A stretch of DNA of 5,593 nucleotides, taken from assembly GCA_023399375.1 (NCBI GenBank), contig JAEWPX010000187.1, forward strand, positions 1 to 5,593. Reading direction: 5' to 3'. The notes under the pieces are model-generated. The model was not told where the DNA came from. It saw only the letters and a list, made by a program, of their open reading frames with translations, and searched no databases. The translations under genes and the position numbers were made by a program. Position 1 is the first letter of the stretch, and every line of letters begins with the position of its first letter. Below are positions 1-5,556 of the stretch, in pieces. The stretch comes from Pseudomonadota bacterium. Lineage in GTDB: Bacteria > Desulfobacterota > Desulfovibrionia > Desulfovibrionales > Desulfovibrionaceae.

Positions 1-16
1 TTACTGACCTAATTTC

Positions 17-38
17 TTAAAATGCGGCGCTTCGCCGC
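17..38 (-). terminator. Intrinsic terminator after the left (minus-strand) unit
   Basis: Read on the minus strand, GCGGCG and CGCCGC form a perfect 6-bp GC stem around a 3-base AAG loop (38 down to 24). It is followed directly by ATTTTAAGAAATT, a U-rich tail. It lies about 100 bases beyond the stop codon of the deacetylase gene, so it would stop transcription that passes the repeat element at 78-119. The plus-strand side lacks a comparable T run, so it looks one-directional. Confidence 0.6.
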
Positions 39-63
39 TTGCGCCCGTCCCCTGCTTGTCGCT

Positions 64-78
64 CCCCCATCCAGGGGG
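64..78. repeat. Small inverted repeat CCCCC-ATCCA-GGGGG
   Basis: A 5-bp C/G stem around a 5-base loop lies between the 42-base repeat and the terminator at 17-38. Its G run touches the first base of the 42-base element, so the two hairpins could compete for pairing in the transcript. It is probably part of the extended 3' end structure of the left unit. No independent function can be seen. Confidence 0.35.
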
Positions 79-119
79 TCCGGGGGGGATGATCCCCCTC
101 GGCCGCCGGAGGCATCTTC
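78..119 (-). repeat. End-of-unit hairpin repeat, left copy
   Basis: This 42-base element matches the reverse complement of 5552-5593 at 40 of 42 positions (differences at 91 and 99). In the sense of the minus-strand transcript it starts GAAGATGCCTCCGGCGG and then forms a G-run/C-run hairpin. The change at 99 turns one pair of the 11-bp stem into an A-C mismatch. It begins 16 bases after the stop codon of the deacetylase gene. The structure resembles the GC-rich dispersed repeats found after genes in Desulfovibrionaceae and may act as a terminator or as a 3' end stabiliser; that role is inference. Confidence 0.75.
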
Positions 120-135
120 ACCTCCTGCCCTGCCC

Positions 136-1338
136 CTAAAACTCCGGTCCCAAAGTCCGCAGTGTGACCAGCGCGATGCGCGGGTCGCGTTCCTTGGCCC
201 ATGCTTTGAGGGCTTCGTAGGTTTCGCTGTAGGGGTGGCCGATGGCGATGGCGCGGCCGTGTTTGAGGGCGTGGCGTTCGGCGGTTTTGAGCTGGCCGAG
301 GATGGCGCGGGTATTGCGGGCGTTGTCGAGAAAGACCGCGCGCCGGTAGAGCGGCACGCCGGCCTTGCGTGCCGCATCGGGAGCGGCGGAGGTGGCGGAG
401 GTCACCGAATCCATGAAGAAAAGGCCACGGGCCTTGAGCACGGGCATGACGGCGGCCATGCCGGCCGCGTCGCCGGTGAAGGCCGAGCCCATGTGGTTGT
501 TGATGCCGATGGCTTCGGGCACCTCATCGAGATTTTCCTTGAGCGTCGCCTGGATGCGCGCCGTGTCCATGTCGGTGAAAAGCGCGCCCGGGCCGGGGTT
601 GACCCGAGGGTAGGAACCGGGCTGCATGGGCTGGTGCAGGATGACCTCGATGCCGCGCGCGGCGGCCTGGACGGCGACGGCGTGCGTGCGGGGGCGCTGC
701 GGCAGGATGGCCAGGGTCACGGGGAACGGCAGTTCCATGAGGTTGGCGGCCATGGTCGGGTTGTCGCCGATGTCGTCGATGACGACGACCATTCGCGGTC
801 CTTTGCCGACGTCGTTCGGCAGGGGATTGACCGGACCCGACAGGCGCGGATCGGCAGCCTCCTGGCCGTTGCCGTTTCCGTTGCCGGCCGGCTGCTGGAC
901 GAGGCCCCGCATTTCCGAGGGCGGCGTGGCCGGTGGCGGCGCGGATTCACGGCCGGCGAGGTGTTCTTCGAAGGGCAGGTCGATCTGCTTGGAGGGGCCT
1001 TCGGTCAGGCGCGGGGCTGGATGTTCCGGCGCGGCCTGCCTGGCCTTGGGCTTGGGCGCGGCGTGCTGGCGGACTTCGGCGGTCCGGGCCGCGTTGCCGA
1101 CCTTGCTCCAGGGCAGCGGCGGCACCGGGCCGAAGACGACCACCGCCAGTACGGCCAGACTGACTGCCAGGGCCAGACCGGCGACGACCGCGACGAGGGG
1201 CCTGCCGGGGACGACAATGCGCTTGCCGTCCCCGCCCGTGGCGCGTGCCGAAGACTTGGCCGCCCCTTTCTTGGCGGACTGCGTGGAACCTGTCTTCGGC
1301 TGGCGTTTTTTAGGGGGTGTAGGTTTTGATGGGGAAAT
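136..1338 (-). CDS. Divergent polysaccharide deacetylase (YibQ/DUF610 family), membrane-anchored
   Basis: Predicted envelope protein of about 400 residues, related to E. coli YibQ, with the divergent polysaccharide deacetylase fold. Taking the start at 1338, a Lys/Pro-rich cytoplasmic tail (1-45, including KKRQPK) leads into one membrane segment (about 47-69). A Pro/Ala-rich linker follows to about 180, then the catalytic-like domain. Motifs seen there are DDIGDN (188-193), HQPMQP (235-240), NNHMGS (280-285), DSVTS (310-314), FLDN (336-339) and IGHPY (366-370); these Asp/His residues suit a metal site. The family's substrate is not firmly established; peptidoglycan or another envelope glycan is inferred. 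The frame has no ATG, GTG or TTG between the upstream TGA (1342-1344) and a GTG at 1143, which would cut off most of the membrane anchor. An ATT at 1338 is therefore the best start, overlapping ctpA by 29 bases. Function is fairly sure; the start is not. Confidence 0.86.
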   Translation of the reverse strand: MSPSKPTPPKKRQPKTGSTQSAKKGAAKSSARATGGDGKRIVVPGRPLVAVVAGLALAVSLAVLAVVVFGPVPPLPWSKVGNAARTAEVRQHAAPKPKARQAAPEHPAPRLTEGPSKQIDLPFEEHLAGRESAPPPATPPSEMRGLVQQPAGNGNGNGQEAADPRLSGPVNPLPNDVGKGPRMVVVIDDIGDNPTMAANLMELPFPVTLAILPQRPRTHAVAVQAAARGIEVILHQPMQPGSYPRVNPGPGALFTDMDTARIQATLKENLDEVPEAIGINNHMGSAFTGDAAGMAAVMPVLKARGLFFMDSVTSATSAAPDAARKAGVPLYRRAVFLDNARNTRAILGQLKTAERHALKHGRAIAIGHPYSETYEALKAWAKERDPRIALVTLRTLGPEF

Positions 1339-2596
1339 ACTTCACCAATTCCAAGGCGAGCTTGAGCTGATTGTCCCGGGTAAGCTGTTCAAGCAGCTTC
1401 TGCTTGGGATCGTCCGAGGATTCGGCGGCTTTCTTCCGTTTGTTCTCCAGGTGGCGGGACAGGTCGCGCTCCCGGAACTGGTGGTTGGCCGCGAGCTTGT
1501 CACGATCGGACGCGGTGTCCTGCATGGGGACCATGAAGTCGGGCTCGATGCCCTCGGCCTGGATGGAGCGGCCGTTAGGCGTGTAGTAGAGCGCCGTGGT
1601 CAGCTTGATGCCCGAGCCGTCGGAGAGCGGAATGACGGTCTGGACGGAACCCTTGCCAAAGGTCTTCTCGCCCACGAGCAGGGCGCGCTTGTGGTCCTTG
1701 AGCGCGCCGGCCACGATTTCCGAGGCCGAGGCCGAACCGGCGTTGATGAGCACGACCAGCGGCACGGACACGTCGGAGCCGTCGCCCTTGGCGGTGAACA
1801 CCTTTTCCTGGTCGGCGTTCTTGCCCTTGATGGACACGATCTGGCCCGAGGGCAGGAAGACATCGGAGACGTTGACCGCCTGTTCGAGCAGGCCGCCGGG
1901 GTTGTTGCGCAGGTCGAGGATGACGCCCTTGAGCGGCTTGCCGCTCTTCTTGTAGTCGGCCAGGGCCTGCCTGAGTTCGGTGGTGGTGTTCTCGTTGAAA
2001 CGCGAGAGGCGCACGTAGAGGTAACCGGGCTCCACCTCGTTGCTCTTGACGCTGATGATAGGGATGGTGTCGCGCACCACCTTGACCTTGAAGGGCTTCT
2101 GCTGGTCCTTGTGAATGAGCGTCAGGGACACGGGCTTGCCCTTGGGGCCGCGAATCTTTTGCACGGCGTCGACGAGCGTCATGTCCTGGGTGGACTCGCC
2201 CTCGATTTCGAGGATCACGTCGCCGGCCTTGATGCCGGCCTTGTCGGCCGGGGTGTCGTCGATGGGGGAAATGACCGTGAGCCGGCCGTTTTCCATGCTG
2301 ATTTCGATGCCGATGCCGCCGAATTCCCCGGAGGTGCTGACCTGCATCTCCTTGAATTCGTCCTTGGACAGGAAGCTCGAATGGGGGTCGAGCTGCTGGA
2401 GCATGCCGACGATGGCGCCGTCGATGAGTTCGTTGCGGGTGACGGGCTTGACGTAATGGTTTTCCACCAGGTCCATGACCTGGCTGAAGCGCTTGAGCGG
2501 CGCGAAACGGTCTTCGTCGTTCTTGGCGGCCAGGGCGACGGAGCCAAGAGCCAGACACATGATCAGGGAACACGACACCTTGGTCATAAGACGCAT
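1310..2596 (-). CDS. ctpA: C-terminal processing peptidase, S41 family, with PDZ domain
   Basis: Periplasmic serine protease of 428 residues that cleaves substrates near their C termini. A signal peptide comes first (hydrophobic 9-23, likely cut near ALA-A). A helical N-terminal region (30-85, with LDPHSSFL at 69-76) is followed by a PDZ domain with EFGGIGIEI at 91-99, to about 175, and then the S41 core. GYLYVRLSRFN (191-201), LDLRNNPGG (228-236) and GSASASEI (287-294) are family signatures. The Ser290/Lys315 pair has the 25-residue spacing of the catalytic dyad in Prc and D1 protease. The C-terminal tail (360-428) is charged and helical. The ATG at 2596 is preceded by GGAGGA at 5 bases; a second ATG nine bases later is less well placed. 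It lies 73 bases after the EnvC-like gene. In other bacteria CtpA-type proteases act with partners on peptidoglycan hydrolases, which fits its neighbours. The reading frame stays open far upstream, but that part is not coding. Confidence 0.95.
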   Translation of the reverse strand: MRLMTKVSCSLIMCLALGSVALAAKNDEDRFAPLKRFSQVMDLVENHYVKPVTRNELIDGAIVGMLQQLDPHSSFLSKDEFKEMQVSTSGEFGGIGIEISMENGRLTVISPIDDTPADKAGIKAGDVILEIEGESTQDMTLVDAVQKIRGPKGKPVSLTLIHKDQQKPFKVKVVRDTIPIISVKSNEVEPGYLYVRLSRFNENTTTELRQALADYKKSGKPLKGVILDLRNNPGGLLEQAVNVSDVFLPSGQIVSIKGKNADQEKVFTAKGDGSDVSVPLVVLINAGSASASEIVAGALKDHKRALLVGEKTFGKGSVQTVIPLSDGSGIKLTTALYYTPNGRSIQAEGIEPDFMVPMQDTASDRDKLAANHQFRERDLSRHLENKRKKAAESSDDPKQKLLEQLTRDNQLKLALELVKYFPIKTYTP

Positions 2597-2601
2597 ACAA
2601 T

Positions 2602-2607
2602 TCCTCC
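2602..2607 (-). promoter_or_regulatory. Shine-Dalgarno site of ctpA
   Basis: GGAGGA on the minus strand, five bases before the ATG at 2596. It settles the ctpA start, because the same frame is open upstream to beyond 3200 with no comparable site. Confidence 0.8.
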
Positions 2608-2669
2608 ACGGAACGCGAAGCGTCCGCCCCAAACGGCGGCCGGTCGCGCTCCAGCTCTCGTCAAACGCC

Positions 2670-3482
2670 CTATCGCCTCTCGGCGAGCCACTCCGCCGGA
2701 TTAAGAGCTTTTTCTCGAAAACGCAATTCGAAATAGACGCCCGGCGCCTTGGTGACGCCGCAAATGCCGGAAACGCCAAGCGCCTCCCCCCGGCGCAGAA
2801 AGTCGCCCTCGCGCGACGTGACCTGCCCCAGGCAGCCGTAGACCGTGTGGCGGCGGTCGCCGTGATCGAGGATGACGATGCGCCCAAGCCCACGCAACGC
2901 CCCGCAAAAGACCACTTCGCCATCGGCGGCGGCAACCACGGGCGTGCCTTCGGCCGCCTTGAGCACCACGCCCTGGCGCGGCGGATGGGCTCCGGGCGCG
3001 AACGCCGCGGCCACCCGCCCCGACGCCGGCCAATCGAGCCCGCTTTGCGGCGGGGCAAAGGCTTCCGGCTCCTCGGGCGAGGCATCGGGCGTCGCGGGGG
3101 CGGACAGGACGACGTCCGCGCGGGCTTCCGGGCGCTCCGTCTTCGCCTTGCCCGGCGCTTTGTCCCGCGCCGTCGGCGCAGGCCCTTCCCCGCCGGCCAG
3201 GGCCTCATAAAGCAGCCGCGCCCAGACCTGACGCCGGTCCGCCTCGGCCCAGTCCTGTCCCTCGCCGGCTGCGCCCACGGCGCGCTCGACCTGCCTTGCC
3301 CAAAGGGAAAAAAGCAGCGCGGCCAGTTTGTCCCGTTCGGCCTCGCGCGCGGTGACCGTCTTCATCTCCCGGGTCTCCCGGGGCTGGCGGGCCGCCAGGG
3401 CGCGCGGCAGCGCCCGGGTCAGCCCCAGGCTCAATGCCGCGGCCAGACACAGACAGCAGGCCGCTCTCCTGCGCGCCGTCAC
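2670..3482 (-). CDS. EnvC-like murein hydrolase activator with degenerate M23/LytM domain
   Basis: Exported protein of 270 residues, probably periplasmic. A TARRR n-region and an Ala/Leu/Cys-rich h-region (7-21) make a signal peptide with a likely cut near ALA-ARQ (about 30). A charged helical stretch (35-95) is much shorter than the long coiled coil of E. coli EnvC, and an Ala/Pro-rich linker runs to about 150. The LytM domain (about 165-267) shows AAEGTPVVAAADGEVVF, LDHGD, VYGCLG, GDFLRRGEALG, VYFELR and NPAEWL. The zinc ligands of active M23 enzymes are absent: HxGxD is replaced by RQGVV, the YxHL histidine by Cys217, and HLHFE by GVYFE. As in EnvC, this implies an amidase activator and not an enzyme. 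The GTG at 3482 overlaps the upstream TGA as GTGA and has GGGGAG 8 bases ahead; a GTG at 3536 lies inside the upstream gene. Followed by ctpA and the deacetylase, as in common envC-ctpA-yibQ clusters. Confidence 0.88.
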   Translation of the reverse strand: MTARRRAACCLCLAAALSLGLTRALPRALAARQPRETREMKTVTAREAERDKLAALLFSLWARQVERAVGAAGEGQDWAEADRRQVWARLLYEALAGGEGPAPTARDKAPGKAKTERPEARADVVLSAPATPDASPEEPEAFAPPQSGLDWPASGRVAAAFAPGAHPPRQGVVLKAAEGTPVVAAADGEVVFCGALRGLGRIVILDHGDRRHTVYGCLGQVTSREGDFLRRGEALGVSGICGVTKAPGVYFELRFREKALNPAEWLAERR

Positions 3483-4129
3483 GGCAGGAACTCCCCAAGG
3501 GGGCAGTCCACGCAACGCGGCCCGCGCGGCCGGCACCAGCCGTTGCCCACGCGCACGAACTGGGCGTGCAGTTCATTATATAAGTCCGCGTCGGCCGGCA
3601 GCGCATCCATGAAAAGCTCCCGCAATTCGTCGTAGCCGGTTTCCTCCGGGAGCAGCCCATGCCGGGCGCAGATGCGCGCGGTGTAGGCGTCCACGACGAA
3701 GCTCGGAAATCCCAGGCCGTAAAGCAGGATGCTGTCCGCCGTCTCCGGCCCCACGCCGCGAACGGCCAGCAGCGCCTCCCGTGCGGCGGCCATATCCCAG
3801 TTGCCGAGCGCCTCGATTTCGCCGTCAAGCTCCCGCACGACGAAGTCCAGCAGGTTTTTGAGCCGCGCCGCCTTGACCCGGAAATGCCCGGCTGGACGCA
3901 ACAGTTCCTCCAGGCGCGCCGCAGGCAGGTCGCAAAGCCCGCGCGCGGAAAACGCGCCACTGGCCTTGAGGTTGGCCACGGCTCGCGAGGCGTTGGCCCA
4001 GTTGGTGTTTTGCGCCAGGATCGCGCCCACGGCCATCTCGAGGGGCGTCTCGGCCGGCCACCAGCCGCTCGGGCCCAAAGCCGCGGCCATGGCCTCGTGC
4101 ATCCGCATAAATAGCGCTTCCCGTTTCAT
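3479..4129 (-). CDS. Endonuclease III-superfamily DNA glycosylase (MagIII-like)
   Basis: Cytoplasmic base-excision repair protein of 216 residues with the helix-hairpin-helix (HhH-GPD) fold. WWPAETPLEMAVGAILAQNT (23-42) is the typical N-terminal signature. The HhH motif lies at 121-137 (VRGVGPETAD) and the catalytic Asp147 in VDAYTAR. Glu129 sits where endonuclease III has its Schiff-base lysine (18 residues before the Asp), so a monofunctional glycosylase without lyase activity, like 3-methyladenine glycosylase MagIII, is inferred; the base removed cannot be read from sequence. Three of the four iron-sulfur cysteines are present (Cys199, 206, 209 with x6 and x2 spacing); the fourth is missing because the protein ends in CPLGEFLP. 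ATGs at 4156, 4129 and 4108 share the frame. The first sits 2 bases from a GC hairpin; 4129 gives the usual length before WWP, and 4108 has GGGAAG upstream. First gene of the left unit; its stop overlaps the next start. Confidence 0.87.
   Translation of the reverse strand: MKREALFMRMHEAMAAALGPSGWWPAETPLEMAVGAILAQNTNWANASRAVANLKASGAFSARGLCDLPAARLEELLRPAGHFRVKAARLKNLLDFVVRELDGEIEALGNWDMAAAREALLAVRGVGPETADSILLYGLGFPSFVVDAYTARICARHGLLPEETGYDELRELFMDALPADADLYNELHAQFVRVGNGWCRPRGPRCVDCPLGEFLP
3491..3496 (-). promoter_or_regulatory. Shine-Dalgarno site of the EnvC-like gene, inside the glycosylase gene
   Basis: GGGGAG on the minus strand, eight bases before the GTG at 3482 and within the last codons of the upstream gene. 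Together with the GTGA stop/start overlap it suggests translational coupling, and it favours this GTG over the one at 3536. Confidence 0.65.
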
Positions 4130-4158
4130 CCCGCGCGCCGCGCCCCCCTCCGGCATTT

Positions 4159-4175
4159 GCCGGGCGTCTCCCGGC
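4159..4175. repeat. GC-rich hairpin GCCGGG-CGTCT-CCCGGC
   Basis: A perfect 6-bp stem with a 5-base loop. On the minus strand it ends 2 bases before the ATG at 4156, where it would hinder ribosome access, which is one reason to prefer the later ATGs for the glycosylase. On neither strand does a long T run follow, so it is not a classical terminator. It could be a leader structure or part of an operator; this is inference. Confidence 0.5.
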
Positions 4176-4185
4176 TTTGCAAAGC
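4174..4185. promoter_or_regulatory. Perfect 12-bp palindrome, candidate operator
   Basis: GCTTTGCAAAGC is its own reverse complement over all 12 bases and stands out as AT-rich at its centre in a very GC-rich setting. It overlaps the possible cutA -35 hexamer (TTGCAA) and lies between two divergent units, as a dimeric repressor or activator site would. No known regulator consensus is recognised. Confidence 0.4.
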
Positions 4186-4233
4186 TCCCGCCCGTCGTGT
4201 AAGCCCATGCCGTTTGCTTGAGACCCTCATCCC

Positions 4234-4240
4234 GGAGGAG
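4234..4240 (+). promoter_or_regulatory. Shine-Dalgarno site of cutA
   Basis: GGAGGAG ends two bases before the ATG at 4243 (GGAGG core at a four-base spacing). It is a strong site and fixes the cutA start. Confidence 0.75.
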
Positions 4241-4242
4241 CC

Positions 4243-4572
4243 ATGTCCGCCGTCTTCGCCTACGTCACCGCCGCCTCGACCGAGGAGGCGCAGACCATCG
4301 GCCGCGCCCTCGTCGCGGAACGTCTTGCCGCCTGCGTCAACATCCTGCCCGGCATGCATTCCGTATACCACTGGCAAGGCGCGGTGGAAACCGCCGAGGA
4401 AACGGTGCTCATCGCCAAGACCCGCGCGGCACTGGCCGACGCCCTGGCCGCCCGGGTCAAGGAACTGCACAGCTACGACGTGCCCTGCGTGGTGATTTTG
4501 CCCATCAGCGGCGGCTACTCCCCGTTCCTGCGCTGGATCGAAGACGAAACGGCCGCCCCCTCGAACCGCTAA
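4243..4572 (+). CDS. cutA: CutA family protein (CutA1-like divalent ion tolerance protein)
   Basis: Small soluble protein of 109 residues, the usual full length of the family. Features seen are VTAASTEEAQTIGRALV (8-24), ERLAACVNILPGMHSVYHW (26-44), EETVLIAKT (52-60), HSYDVPCVVILPI (76-88) and FLRWIEDE (95-102). These are the hallmark segments of the trimeric, ferredoxin-like CutA1 fold. The family was named for copper tolerance in E. coli, but its molecular role is still unsettled; metal binding and a signalling-like trimer resembling PII proteins have been discussed. Cys31 and Cys82 are possible metal-binding residues here. It is the first gene of the right unit, and the kinase gene follows after 13 bases, so co-transcription is very likely. 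No functional tie between the two products is established. Confidence 0.95.
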   Translation: MSAVFAYVTAASTEEAQTIGRALVAERLAACVNILPGMHSVYHWQGAVETAEETVLIAKTRAALADALAARVKELHSYDVPCVVILPISGGYSPFLRWIEDETAAPSNR

Positions 4573-4577
4573 AGGAG
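4572..4577 (+). promoter_or_regulatory. Shine-Dalgarno site of the kinase gene
   Basis: AAGGAG begins on the last base of the cutA stop codon and stands eight bases before the ATG at 4586, which is followed by the typical PfkB N-terminal strand. It supports both the start and translation from a shared cutA message. Confidence 0.7.
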
Positions 4578-4585
4578 ACCCCCCC

Positions 4586-5518
4586 ATGCGCATCCTCGTC
4601 ACCGGCTCCCTGGCCTATGACCGCATCATGAGCTTTCCCGGCAGCTTCGCCGACCATATCCTGCCGGAAAAAATACATATCCTCAATGTCTGCTTCCTGG
4701 TGGAAGGACTCGAAGAAAAATTCGGCGGCACGGCGGGCAACATCGCCTACTGCCTGAAGCTCCTGGGCGAAAACCCGACCATCGTGGCCACCGCCGGCAA
4801 GGACTTCGCCGCCTACGAAGCCTGGCTGCGCCACTGCGGCCTCTCCCTCGACGGCATCCGCCGCATCGGCGAGGAATTCACCGCCGGGGCCTACATCACC
4901 ACCGACCGCGCCGACAACCAGATCACCGGATTCAACCCCGGGGCCATGAAGCACAGCGCGCTCTACCCCGTGGACGACGCCGATCCGGCCGATACCCTCG
5001 CCATCGTCGCCCCGGGCAACCTCGAGGACATGCAGGACCACATCCGCCGCTACAAGGCCAAGGGCATCCCGGTCATCGTCGATCCGGGCCAGAACATTCC
5101 GGCGCTTAGCGGCGAACAGCTCACGGAAATGCTCACCGGCGCGGCCTACCTCATCTCCAACGACTACGAACTGCAACTGATCGAGAATTCCACCAAACTC
5201 TCCCTGGCCGAGATCACGGCCCGCGCCGGCACGGTCATCACCACGCTCGGCGAAAAAGGCTCGGTCATCCGCCAGGGCGCAAGCGAATCCACGATCCCCC
5301 CCTGTCCCGTGGCCGAGGTGCAAGACCCCACGGGCGCGGGCGACGCCTTCCGCGCCGGCTTCATCAAGGGCCTCGTCATGGGCAAAACACCCGTCGAGGC
5401 GGCCAAGCTCGGCTCGGTCTCCGCAGCCTACGCCGTGGAAAAACACGGCACCCAGGAACACCACTTCACCTGGGACGCCTTCGCCGCCCGCTACGCGTCG
5501 GTGTTCGGGGAGATGTAA
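4586..5518 (+). CDS. PfkB/ribokinase-family sugar or nucleoside kinase (adenosine-kinase-like)
   Basis: Cytoplasmic kinase of 310 residues, the normal length for the family, which moves phosphate from ATP to a hydroxymethyl group of a sugar or nucleoside. The N terminus RILVTGSLAYDRI (2-14) is a typical first strand. FGGTAGNIAY (46-55) is the substrate-binding PfkB signature 1, NDYE (192-195) the NxxE magnesium motif, TTLGEKGS (219-226) a nucleotide-binding strand, and DPTGAGDAFRAGF (247-259) signature 2 with the anion hole and catalytic base Asp253. The C-terminal GSVSAAYAVEKHGTQEH (276-292) lines the ATP site. The lid segment (15-45, PGSFADHILPEKIH) resembles proteobacterial proteins annotated as adenosine kinase, but the substrate cannot be settled from sequence; ribose, fructose or another sugar remains possible. 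It is the second gene after cutA. A purine-rich tract and a hairpin repeat follow the stop codon. Confidence 0.92.
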   Translation: MRILVTGSLAYDRIMSFPGSFADHILPEKIHILNVCFLVEGLEEKFGGTAGNIAYCLKLLGENPTIVATAGKDFAAYEAWLRHCGLSLDGIRRIGEEFTAGAYITTDRADNQITGFNPGAMKHSALYPVDDADPADTLAIVAPGNLEDMQDHIRRYKAKGIPVIVDPGQNIPALSGEQLTEMLTGAAYLISNDYELQLIENSTKLSLAEITARAGTVITTLGEKGSVIRQGASESTIPPCPVAEVQDPTGAGDAFRAGFIKGLVMGKTPVEAAKLGSVSAAYAVEKHGTQEHHFTWDAFAARYASVFGEM

Positions 5519-5556
5519 CGGAGAGAGTAAGAAAGGAAAGAGAAGAAGAGAGAAGA
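5519..5556 (+). other. Nearly pure purine tract after the kinase gene
   Basis: From 5520 to 5556 the plus strand is G/A apart from one T at 5528, in GA-rich near-repeats such as GAGAGAG and AGAAGAAGAG. It contrasts with the GC-rich surroundings and lies between the stop codon and the hairpin repeat, running into its first bases. In RNA it would be unstructured. It may be a loading or processing site or simply drifted sequence; no function is established. Confidence 0.6.

Larger units (their letters stand above)
4130..4242. promoter_or_regulatory. Divergent control region between the two gene units
   Basis: About 113 non-coding bases (fewer if the glycosylase starts at 4156) separate the minus-strand unit from cutA, so promoters for both directions should lie here or in the ends of the genes. 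A weak sigma-70-like candidate for cutA is TTGCAA (4177-4182) with TAAGCC 17 bases later; the -10 match is poor. No convincing minus-strand promoter can be read. The region contains a hairpin (4159-4175) and a palindrome (4174-4185). Confidence 0.5.

Noticed and set aside
136..1143. GTG at 1143 as start of the deacetylase gene
   Set aside because: It falls inside the membrane segment and would leave only VVFGPVPPL of it. It would also leave 166 bases between the genes (1144-1309) that instead encode a basic tail and hydrophobic helix in frame.
22..2704. Long plus-strand open frames at 22-1329 and 626-2704
   Set aside because: They lie antisense to the deacetylase and ctpA genes, have no family motifs, and show the Gly/Arg/Val-rich composition typical of mirror frames in GC-rich coding DNA.
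2597..3208. Upstream extension of the ctpA frame
   Set aside because: It overlaps the EnvC-like gene in another frame and is Arg/Pro-rich noise. The signal peptide and GGAGGA site at 2596 mark the true start.
3430..3482. Lipoprotein signal in the EnvC-like protein
   Set aside because: The cysteines lie inside the hydrophobic core near the N terminus and not in an L-[AS]-[GA]-C lipobox after it, so an ordinary signal peptide is more likely.
3480..3536. GTG at 3536 as start of the EnvC-like gene
   Set aside because: It would overlap the glycosylase by 58 bases and put 18 extra residues before the signal peptide. The GTG at 3482 has a Shine-Dalgarno and a GTGA overlap.
2475..3635. Plus-strand open frame of 386 codons
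   Set aside because: It is antisense to ctpA, the EnvC-like gene and the glycosylase, and reads as Arg/Gly/Pro-rich low-complexity sequence without a ribosome site.
4505..5464. Minus-strand open frame of 319 codons
   Set aside because: It mirrors the well-supported kinase gene codon for codon and has no recognisable domain.
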